From: Candidatus Neptunochlamydia vexilliferae
Lineage (GTDB): Bacteria; Chlamydiota; Chlamydiia; Chlamydiales; Simkaniaceae
NCBI RefSeq assembly: GCF_015356785.1
Contig: NZ_JAAEJV010000011.1
Span: 1 to 47,638 of the forward strand
DNA: 47,638 bases
Direction: 5' to 3'
This document shows positions 41,523 through 47,638 of the stretch, piece by piece (the first letter of the stretch is position 1; each line of letters starts with the position of its first letter). The position numbers and the translations under genes are program-made. Under the pieces are notes generated by a model. It did not search any database. It was not told the DNA's origin and worked only from the letters and a program-made list of their open reading frames with translations.

Positions 41523-42446
41523 CTACGTCAAAACCTCTTTAGGTAATTCAAAGAAGACATTTTCTTCGGTGTATTCCACCTCTTCGGTCTCGGTAACACC
41601 GAGAGTATAGAGATGCTCGATACACTTTTGGACGACCGACTCGGGAGTTGAGGCGCCGGCGGTTAGCCCAATCGCCTGCACCCCTTCGAGCCATGCGGGA
41701 TCGATCTCTTGAGGATCATTGATCAGGTGCCCGGGGATTCTCCGTGTGCGGGCTACCTCGCAAAGACGGTTCGAATTGGAGCTTGTCGGATCCCCCACGA
41801 CAAGGACAAGATCGACCGAATGGGTAATTTCTCGGAGCGCTAGCTGCCGGTTTGTCGTGGCATAGCAGATCGAGGAACTCGGCAAGGTTTCGATCAAAGG
41901 ATATTTCTTTTTGAGCGCATCGGTAATGTCTTTCACATCGTCAAGACTTAAGGTGGTCTGTGTGGTGTAGAAAAGGCGTTGCTCTTGGGGAAAGGTGAGC
42001 TTTTCGACATCTTCGACTGACTCGATGATGGTGGTCACCTCGGGAGCTTCCCCTGCCGTTCCAATCACCTCGACATGATTTTTGTGGCCGATAAGGAGGA
42101 TGTGGTACCCTTTTTTAGCATACCGCTTCGCTGCTGAGTGGACCCGGATCACAAGACCACATGAGGCATCGATTTCGATGAGGTTACGCCGTTTGGCATG
42201 GTCGCGCACCGAAGGGGGAATGCCGTGGGCCGAGTAGATGATCCGAGAGCCTTCTGGGACCTCATCAAGATCTTCGATAAAGATGGCCCCTTTTTGCTCG
42301 AGATCTTCAACCACGTGGCGGTTGTGGACAATCTCATGCTTCACATAGATCGGAGGCCCCCACGCTTCTAGAGCCCGCTCGACCGTTTCAATGGCCCGGA
42401 CAACGCCTGCGCAAAAACCTCTCGGCTTGGAAAGTAAAAGTTTCAT
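41523..42446 (-). CDS. ispH: 4-hydroxy-3-methylbut-2-enyl diphosphate reductase
   Basis: 307 residues. Last step of the MEP isoprenoid pathway, forming IPP and DMAPP with a [4Fe-4S] cluster in the cytosol. Cluster cysteines C12 (GFCAGV), C96 (DASCGLV) and C194 (SSICYATTNRQ) and substrate histidines H41, H74 and H124 with E126 (HKNHVEVIG) are all present. The C-terminal ~25 residues are an acidic extension beyond the usual TAGASTP end. It lies 24 bp downstream of the pkn1-like gene on the same strand and has no clear Shine-Dalgarno, so it may depend on transcription from there. Confidence 0.96.
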   Translation of the reverse strand: MKLLLSKPRGFCAGVVRAIETVERALEAWGPPIYVKHEIVHNRHVVEDLEQKGAIFIEDLDEVPEGSRIIYSAHGIPPSVRDHAKRRNLIEIDASCGLVIRVHSAAKRYAKKGYHILLIGHKNHVEVIGTAGEAPEVTTIIESVEDVEKLTFPQEQRLFYTTQTTLSLDDVKDITDALKKKYPLIETLPSSSICYATTNRQLALREITHSVDLVLVVGDPTSSNSNRLCEVARTRRIPGHLINDPQEIDPAWLEGVQAIGLTAGASTPESVVQKCIEHLYTLGVTETEEVEYTEENVFFELPKEVLT

Positions 42447-42470
42447 ATGAATAGGGTATCAGATGACCCA

Positions 42471-44420
42471 TTATTCATCAACGTCGGCAGCACACCGGAA
42501 CCCATAGGTTCGGTTGACAATTCCCGGGTTGTTTCGGTGACGGTGAGAGCAGCGGAGGTCATCTTTAAGGCTCTTCCAGCAACCACCACGGAGGACCCGG
42601 TAGACCCCTTGGAGGGGCCCCTTCGGATTATCTGGACGCTGCATCGCCACTTCATAGTAGTTGTAGTCATACCAATCTTGGCACCACTCGTAGACATTCC
42701 CCACAAGGTCATAAAGACCATTTTTGTTGGGGGGATAGCTTTTCACAGGGGTAGTGTCGGCGCTAAAGAAGTTTCCTTGAGTCCGCTCTAGGCTCTCTCC
42801 TGTTGGATAGGTGAGCTCTTCACCGCAAGAAGCCGCGATCTCCCACTCCGCTTCTGTGGGGAGGCGCTTCCCCACCCACTTCGCATAGGCAATCGCCCCA
42901 TACCAGGTCACTCCGATGACGGGGTGTTTTGCATAGCCCGACTCGATCGAAAGTTTTCCTCCATGGCGGCGGATCCGCGACTCGCGGAGCTGGATAATGT
43001 CGTTATTGTTGGCATCTTTTTCCCCTCCCATCACCTCTAGGAAACGGACAAATTGCTCGTTGGTGACCGGGTGAACATCGAGAGCAAAACTCGATAGCTT
43101 CACCTGGTGGCGAGGACGCTCGTCCCTCCCCCCTTCATCACTCCCTCGGTAATATTCTCCCCCATCGATTACCGTCATTTCCGTTTGGATCGGCTCCACA
43201 TTTTTCACCTCTTCTTCTTGAGGGATGTAGCGGGCAACGGTGCTATCGACATGGAAGGCTGCGCTCGGATCGGGGTCATACTCGGGACGCTTGATCTCTT
43301 GAGGATTGAGAACTGGTTTTACCCCGCCACGGACCATCTCAGAAACTTTCTTAAGCATCTCGGGCTTTTCTTCTTTTTCGGTAAGCGTGGCAACGCCCCC
43401 TTCCTCCATCTCTTCTTGGAGGGGAGCCTCAACAGCCCCTTCATTCCAATCTAAGATCTCTTCCTGAGGCTTTGGAGCTTCCATCTTTTGAGGCTTTTGG
43501 AGCTCATCGAGGATCCGAAGGAGAGACTCAGGACGGCGGTTCGGATCCGGGCGGAGACACTCTTTAATCAGATGATCCCAGTTAAGGCGAAAGTCGGGAT
43601 AGACCTCGCAAGGAAGATTAAAATACCCTTCGGGGAAGGAGTGCATCAAAAGGAAGTAGGTCAAAACACCAAAAGCATACATATCGGCCTTGGGGCCGAC
43701 CGGTTTTTCTCGATAGATCCGCTGCTCCGGGGCTAAGAAGTGGTAGGTTTGCAAGAAGGAAGCATGGAGTTTTGATAACTTGCTCGACTCAAAGGTACCT
43801 GTGAGGTATTTTTCTTCTCCCGGCTTGGTAAAAGTTGACTGGGCAAGATCCAAAGAAAGGACGTTCGCAAGGGTCTTATACATACGGGTCAAGATAGCCC
43901 CTTCGCCAACGATGTGGGCCAGCCCAAAGTCAGACAAAGAGACGTGGAGTCCCCGCTCCCCTTTTCCCACCAAGATGTTGTTGAGCTTGAGGCCACGGTG
44001 AGCGAGTGGCTCTCCTCCCAAATGGGCCTGATGGGCATAACAAAGAGCCGATGCTACCTGTGTTAAAAGCTCTAAGATCTCATTTTCATTGAGGTTCTGC
44101 TTATTCACTCCAAGGTACTGCGTGAGCGTTGTCGTCTCTCCAAAGCAGTCAACCACACAGTCGGTCACGAGAAAGTAATACCCTTCCGCAAAGGAGACGT
44201 TATGAACTTTTACGATATGGGGATGGTCGAGTTTTGCAAGAGTCGCCACCTCTTTTTCAAACCGCTGAATAAAATTCCGATCGGTCGAAAGCTCTTCGGG
44301 AAGCACTTTTAAAACATACTGCTCTTTAACAAAACGGTGTTCGGCAAGATAGACCGACCCAAGGGTTCCCTGACCGATTTGTTTGATGATTGCATAGTCT
44401 CCAAGTGTGCTTTTATCCAT
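42471..44420 (-). CDS. pkn1: Pkn1-like Ser/Thr protein kinase with C-terminal FGE-sulfatase domain; HRD aspartate replaced
   Basis: 649 residues. Kinase domain ~1-310: glycine loop GQGTLGSV (16-23), Lys38 in YVLKVL, a Glu in the C-helix FEKEV, and DFG at 164-166. The catalytic loop reads HRGLKLNN (141-148), with Gly143 where active kinases have Asp, so phosphotransfer may be weak or absent. A ~100-residue acidic linker follows. Residues ~410-645 are a formylglycine-generating-enzyme-like fold (PVTNEQFVRF, GVTWYGAIAYAKWVGKRLPTEAEWE, LYDLVGNVYEWC, RVLRGGCW, YGFRCA). This architecture is that of chlamydial Pkn1. AAGGAA is 8 bases before the ATG. Confidence 0.85.
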   Translation of the reverse strand: MDKSTLGDYAIIKQIGQGTLGSVYLAEHRFVKEQYVLKVLPEELSTDRNFIQRFEKEVATLAKLDHPHIVKVHNVSFAEGYYFLVTDCVVDCFGETTTLTQYLGVNKQNLNENEILELLTQVASALCYAHQAHLGGEPLAHRGLKLNNILVGKGERGLHVSLSDFGLAHIVGEGAILTRMYKTLANVLSLDLAQSTFTKPGEEKYLTGTFESSKLSKLHASFLQTYHFLAPEQRIYREKPVGPKADMYAFGVLTYFLLMHSFPEGYFNLPCEVYPDFRLNWDHLIKECLRPDPNRRPESLLRILDELQKPQKMEAPKPQEEILDWNEGAVEAPLQEEMEEGGVATLTEKEEKPEMLKKVSEMVRGGVKPVLNPQEIKRPEYDPDPSAAFHVDSTVARYIPQEEEVKNVEPIQTEMTVIDGGEYYRGSDEGGRDERPRHQVKLSSFALDVHPVTNEQFVRFLEVMGGEKDANNNDIIQLRESRIRRHGGKLSIESGYAKHPVIGVTWYGAIAYAKWVGKRLPTEAEWEIAASCGEELTYPTGESLERTQGNFFSADTTPVKSYPPNKNGLYDLVGNVYEWCQDWYDYNYYEVAMQRPDNPKGPLQGVYRVLRGGCWKSLKDDLRCSHRHRNNPGIVNRTYGFRCAADVDE

Positions 44421-44549
44421 GAGAAGTTTCCTTAAGGTTCGAATTTACCTAGTTTTACCACTAATAGTCATATGAGATCAAGGGGTTGCTTTAAATTCTT
44501 CGATTGAGTACAATTACACCCACTTTGAAATCTAAAAGGAAAAAAAATC

Positions 44550-44777
44550 ATGAATATTTCTGCTATTTATCAAAAATGTCCTGACTGGAAAACGGTGGGC
44601 GCAATTTCTGGAGGCCTTGCAGTACCAATTGCACTCTCAGCAGCTGCTCTGGAAAAAGCGTCTAACGATGACGGTATTGTGTTTTATATTGCAGTTATTT
44701 CTTCAATTATTTCTGCAGTTGCATTAGGTTATGGCACCATAAAAAATACCTACACTTGGTTAAATTCTCCTAAGTAA
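44550..44777 (+). CDS. Small two-TM membrane protein (75 aa)
   Basis: Good AAAAGGA site 10 bases before the ATG. Two hydrophobic segments at ~17-34 ([17 protein letters not shown]) and ~43-62 ([20 protein letters not shown]) joined by a short charged turn. Paired hydrophobic segments of this kind are common in chlamydial inclusion-membrane proteins, but at 75 residues this is only a possibility. Its end overlaps the convergent gene at 44760 by 18 bp. Confidence 0.6.
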   Translation: MNISAIYQKCPDWKTVGAISGGLAVPIALSAAALEKASNDDGIVFYIAVISSIISAVALGYGTIKNTYTWLNSPK

Positions 44778-46772
44778 CGATTCAACCTCCTTCCACTTTG
44801 TGATAGAAGGTTGACACTTCCCCTGCTTCCACAGGTAAAATGTGGTCTTCCCCTCTTTGCAGGGATACTCTTTAGAGTCCCAGCTGAGTGCTAAGTGGGG
44901 AAGAAGCCTTCCAAAGACCTCTTGAAGTACCTCTTTTTGGCCACTTTTCTTTTCATCAAGGGCTATGACAAGGGTAGGAAGCTCCCCATCTAAATAGCGA
45001 AGAAGAGAAAGTAAGTGATAAGAAGCCCCTTGGGGATAGGCCTCGATAAAGTTTTTTGCCACCTTGAGAATATCTTCGGCTTGGATCCAATACTCTCGGT
45101 TGTGGGTGATCTGGTAGAGGCGAATGAGGTTCTCGGCGTGGAGGGCATTTCCTGAGGGCTCGGCGCTATCATACAGCTCACACCGCCGCATCAGAATCGA
45201 GTGGTCAGGCCCCGTTAAATAAAAAGCCCCTTCGTCCGCCTTATAGCCCTGCTCCAAATGGGCGGTCATTTCTAGCGCCCACTCTAAATAGCTCTCTCCC
45301 TGCCCCGCTTCATACAAGGTGATCAGAGCGCGGATGAGAGCTGCATAATCGTTTAAAGAGCCTTCATAACCAGCTTCTCCTTCGCGGAAGCGGCGGAGGA
45401 GTTTTCCCTCTTTCCAAAGGTGCTGCCGAATAAAGGTGGCCCCTTTCACTCCCGCTTCTAAGTAGCTCTTGTTTTCAAGGGCAACTCCCGCCTTCACAAG
45501 GGTATCGATCATAAGCGCATTCCACGAAACGAGAACCTTATCATCTTTAAAGGGGCGGGTCCGCTTTTCTCGCGCTTCGTAAAGGGTTTTTAATGAGTGT
45601 TCAAGAGAGGCGTTTACCTGCGCTTCGTCAAGCCCCCGGTAGTCGGCAAATTCTGCAAGGGGAAGGGTCCGGTGTAAGATGTTTTTCCCATGGAAATTCC
45701 CCACATCGGTCACATCAAAATATTCGCAAAAAAGGGCTCCATCATCTGGGGGAAGAGCCTCCATCACCTCTTCTTTGGTCCACACATAAAAGGCCCCTTC
45801 AACCCCTTCGGTCTCTGCATCTTCAGCGGAGAAAAAGCCTCCATCGGGGTGTCTCATATCGCGGAGGATATAGTCTAAAATCTCTTCGGTCACCTTCCGG
45901 TATTTTTCTTTTTGGGTATAGCGCCAGGCGTCGAGGTAAGCTCCGGCTAAGATGGCATTGTCGTAGAGCATCTTTTCAAAGTGGGGAACCACCCACTTTT
46001 CATCGACGCTGTAGCGGGAAAACCCTCCCCCGACATGGTCATAAATCCCTCCGAGATGCATCCTCTCGAGGGTTTTTTCGGCAAAAAAGAGGGGGCGGGG
46101 GTCGTTATAGGTTTTGGCATAGTTTAAGAAGAATTGGCACTGGTAGCCAACGGGAAATTTGGGCGCTCCTTGCATCCCTCCATAAATGGGGTCAGCTGTT
46201 TCAAAAAGACTTTCCAACGCCTCATCCAAAGTCCCCTCTGTTGGCACTTCTTCTCCCCGGGTCATCACCGATTTTTCGAAAAGATCAACGAGCTTATTGG
46301 CCTGGTCAAAAAGGAGCTCTTTTTCTTCACTCGCCCACAGCTCCCGGATGTGGCGGACAAGCTGTTTCATCCCCATCATCCCCTGCCGCTCTTCTGGAGG
46401 AAGGTAGGCTGCCGCATAAAAGGGCTTTAGCTCGGGAGTAAGGATCAAGTTGAGGGGCCACCCCGTTCCTGAAGCCATCAGAGCCTGGGCAAATTCCATG
46501 TAGAGGCTATCGATTTCTGGGAGCTCTTCACGATCGACCTTAATGTTCGCAAAAAGGGCGTTCATCTCCGCTGCAATCTCAGGATCATCGAACGATTCGC
46601 GGCTCATCACATGGCACCAGTGGCAGGTGGCATACCCGATCGAAAGGAAGATCGGTCGCCCTTCTGCGCGGGCCTTTTCAAAAGCCTCTTCTCCCCAGGG
46701 ATACCAGTCAACCGGGTTGTGGGCATGTTGGAGGAGATAGGGAGACTTTTCCTTGATGAGGCGATTTGTCAT
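44760..46772 (-). CDS. YyaL/SSP411-type thioredoxin-domain protein (DUF255)
   Basis: 670 residues, normal for the family. N-terminal thioredoxin-like domain with the start motif [24 protein letters not shown] and the CxxC pair C50-HW-C53 in [11 protein letters not shown]; the rest is an (alpha/alpha)6 barrel of glycosidase-like type ([39 protein letters not shown]). Cellular role is unknown; relatives occur from bacteria to human SPATA20. The ATG lies 3 bp after the stop of the RodZ-like gene and lacks its own ribosome site, so it is coupled to it. Confidence 0.92.
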   Translation of the reverse strand: MTNRLIKEKSPYLLQHAHNPVDWYPWGEEAFEKARAEGRPIFLSIGYATCHWCHVMSRESFDDPEIAAEMNALFANIKVDREELPEIDSLYMEFAQALMASGTGWPLNLILTPELKPFYAAAYLPPEERQGMMGMKQLVRHIRELWASEEKELLFDQANKLVDLFEKSVMTRGEEVPTEGTLDEALESLFETADPIYGGMQGAPKFPVGYQCQFFLNYAKTYNDPRPLFFAEKTLERMHLGGIYDHVGGGFSRYSVDEKWVVPHFEKMLYDNAILAGAYLDAWRYTQKEKYRKVTEEILDYILRDMRHPDGGFFSAEDAETEGVEGAFYVWTKEEVMEALPPDDGALFCEYFDVTDVGNFHGKNILHRTLPLAEFADYRGLDEAQVNASLEHSLKTLYEAREKRTRPFKDDKVLVSWNALMIDTLVKAGVALENKSYLEAGVKGATFIRQHLWKEGKLLRRFREGEAGYEGSLNDYAALIRALITLYEAGQGESYLEWALEMTAHLEQGYKADEGAFYLTGPDHSILMRRCELYDSAEPSGNALHAENLIRLYQITHNREYWIQAEDILKVAKNFIEAYPQGASYHLLSLLRYLDGELPTLVIALDEKKSGQKEVLQEVFGRLLPHLALSWDSKEYPCKEGKTTFYLWKQGKCQPSITKWKEVESLLRRI

Positions 46773-46775
46773 AGG

Positions 46776-47183
46776 CTAAAAAAGACCGAGGTATTTTGCA
46801 AAATAGTAAGCGATAACGAGGACGCCAACACCAACCGCTCCCCAAAGGAGGTTGGGAAGCCATTTGACACCCCCTCCCATGCTGTTTCTCCTCTCCAACG
46901 TTCCAATTCCATAAGAAAACTCTTGTTTTTCCTGCTCAAGCTTCACCGCTCCGGGGTGCTCCTCTATGAGTTTTTCCCCATCGAGCTCTAAAAACTTCGC
47001 GTATTGCCGCATAAAACCGAGCATATAAACAGGAGAGAGGAACCGGTCCTTTTTCCCCTCCTCGATCGCCTCTAAGTGGGAGGTTCGGATCGAGGTGGCA
47101 TTTTCCACCTCTTTGAGTGAGAGATTGAGCTCTTTTCGCTTCGACTTAAAAAGCTCACCGAGTTTCTTCACATCTTCATTCAT
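46776..47183 (-). CDS. RodZ-like protein: N-terminal helix-turn-helix, C-terminal membrane segment
   Basis: 135 residues from the ATG at 47183 with AAGGA 6 bases upstream; a GTG nine codons earlier is less likely. The HTH_25 domain of RodZ spans ~5-75 (LGELFKSKRKELNLSLKEVENATSIRTSHLEAIEEGK, then YMLGFMRQYAKFLELDGEKLIEEH). A membrane segment sits near the C-terminus (LLWGAVGVGVLVIAYYFAKYLG). In chlamydiae, RodZ works with MreB in septal peptidoglycan synthesis. There is no periplasmic domain here, as in short chlamydial RodZ. First gene of a pair with the YyaL-type gene. Confidence 0.78.
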   Translation of the reverse strand: MNEDVKKLGELFKSKRKELNLSLKEVENATSIRTSHLEAIEEGKKDRFLSPVYMLGFMRQYAKFLELDGEKLIEEHPGAVKLEQEKQEFSYGIGTLERRNSMGGGVKWLPNLLWGAVGVGVLVIAYYFAKYLGLF

Positions 47184-47235
47184 AAAAGTCCTTAGATGTT
47201 TTTCTCCCACACTAACCGATGGATGATTTTAATTA

Positions 47236-47279
47236 AACCCCGGAGTGGTACTACTGTCAATTGATAGTACCCAGGGGTT
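47236..47279. terminator. Hairpin between the RodZ-like gene and the third AAA/PD-(D/E)XK fragment
   Basis: Outer stem AACCCC (47236-47241) / GGGGTT (47274-47279), inner stem GGTACTA (47247-47253) / TAGTACC (47265-47271). It coincides with the stop of the fragment on the minus strand, followed there by AATTAAAATC rather than a T-run. Possible terminator of that gene. Confidence 0.4.
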
Positions 47280-47491
47280 AAACCTCTGACTGAATCGTTT
47301 TTACTTTTTCCCCTGACGAGGAAAAAACATCCCCTTTCCAATCTGAAATATTACGGGAGTCTGAACTAAAGTTTACCCCCAGAACAACTAGATCTTGCTT
47401 TCCTTGGGAATACTTTTCCTTATATTTGCCAAAGTCTGCTTGCTCTAAAGCAGCATCGGCACTTTTATCGAGCTTAAACTCGACGATTTGA
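47278..47491 (-). pseudogene. 3' fragment of a third AAA/PD-(D/E)XK gene, cut by an IS200/IS605 element
   Basis: About 70 codons remain: QIVEFKLDKSADAALEQ, then DLVVLGVNFSSDSRNISDWKG, stop at 47278-47280. It aligns with the C-termini of the copies at 375 and 16312 (ILELKLDGCADAALDQ; GANFSSEARNISEWKG). It keeps the E-x-K of the nuclease motif but has lost the P-loop domain, which, if it survives, lies beyond the inserted element to the right. More distant from the two full copies than they are from each other. Confidence 0.7.
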
Positions 47492-47497
47492 CATCCT

Positions 47498-47517
47498 CCT
47501 CTCCCTAAAGGAAGAGG
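47498..47517 (-). other. Right-end hairpin of an IS200/IS605-family element
   Basis: On the minus strand CCTCTTCC-TTTA-GGGAGAGG, an 8-bp stem with one G-T pair, followed by AGGATGTCAA. Imperfect hairpins with this tail are usual at the right end of tnpB-bearing IS605 elements, where the same sequence forms the 3' end of the omega RNA. Confidence 0.5.
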
Positions 47518-47530
47518 ATTCCCAGGTTGT

Positions 47531-47638
47531 CTAAATACGCCCTAGGAGCAGGCTCTTATCGCTAATCCCTGCTGGTTCCTGCTTCAATGTGAGATCTATA
47601 GACTCACTCCACAGGCTAAGACCCGATAGTCCTCGGGC
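47531..47638 (-). CDS. tnpB: TnpB C-terminus (partial, continues beyond the window)
   Basis: 36 codons to a TAG at 47531-47533: ...LSLWSESIDLTLKQEPAGI... The TLKQEPAG stretch is typical of TnpB ends, and the right-end hairpin 15 bp further supports it. TnpB is the RNA-guided nuclease of IS200/IS605 elements. Nothing can be said of its catalytic centre, which is outside the window. Confidence 0.5.
   Translation of the reverse strand, partial: ARGLSGLSLWSESIDLTLKQEPAGISDKSLLLGRI

Noticed and set aside
45593-46441. 282-codon plus-strand ORF opposite the YyaL-type gene
   Set aside because: Antisense shadow; Arg/Ser/Pro-rich composition typical of that.

Overview
The window looks like chromosomal DNA from a chlamydia-like obligate intracellular bacterium (order Chlamydiales, environmental lineage; Simkania- or Parachlamydia-like is my guess). 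The reasons are an Npt/Tlc-type nucleotide transporter, a Pkn1-like kinase fused to an FGE-sulfatase domain, an archaeal-type class I aldolase, a RodZ-like protein, predicted host-directed proteins, and much mobile and repeated DNA. No genus call is possible without a database search.

Layout. 1-375: a MITE with 32-bp inverted ends, then a promoter. 375-2.0 kb: AAA-ATPase-like/PD-(D/E)XK protein (copy 1). 2.0-10.6 kb: three large proteins. Two are STAND NTPases (NB-ARC/TPR and NACHT/HEAT) that share an N-terminal domain I do not recognise; the third is a helical protein between them. The NACHT gene ends in twelve 117-bp repeats. 10.6-12.0 kb: an IS256-family element joining the cut 3' end of the NACHT gene to the 5'-cut remnant of a beta-helical adhesin (to 13.9 kb). 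13.9-15.8 kb: tRNA-Pro(UGG), an unknown gene that reads through the antisense strand of that tRNA, trmB, tRNA-Leu(UAG) and a small ORF. 15.8-17.9 kb: a frameshifted remnant and AAA/PD-(D/E)XK copy 2 with the same promoter as copy 1. 17.9-20.2 kb: coiled-coil protein, sodB, two small genes, a cysteine-cluster protein. 20.3-24.9 kb: nucleotide transporter, a lipoprotein-sized exported protein between two related inverted-repeat elements, a 4-TM protein and a class III adenylate/guanylate cyclase. 25.3-33.3 kb: AsmA-like protein, a ~460-bp repeat element, fructose-bisphosphate aldolase and a divergent oppBCDF operon without oppA. 33.4-39.6 kb: a NEL (IpaH/SspH-type E3 ligase)-like protein and two divergent, related IS transposases, one split precisely by a 2162-bp group II intron. 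39.7-41.5 kb: gene debris including an APC permease-UspA pseudogene cut by a second copy of the ~460-bp element, and a half MITE. 41.5-47.2 kb: ispH, pkn1-like gene, a small membrane protein, a YyaL-type thioredoxin protein and a RodZ-like protein. 47.2-47.6 kb: a 3' fragment of a third AAA/PD-(D/E)XK gene next to the end of an IS200/IS605 tnpB element.

How it fits together. Housekeeping blocks (trmB, sodB, transporter, aldolase, opp, ispH, pkn1, yyaL/rodZ) alternate with accessory islands made of STAND proteins, AAA/PD-(D/E)XK proteins, a candidate ubiquitin-ligase effector and mobile DNA. Several accessory genes were cut or joined by insertion sequences. The most interesting items are the STAND pair with its shared N-terminal domain and variable HEAT array, the NEL-like protein, and the intron nested in a transposase gene.
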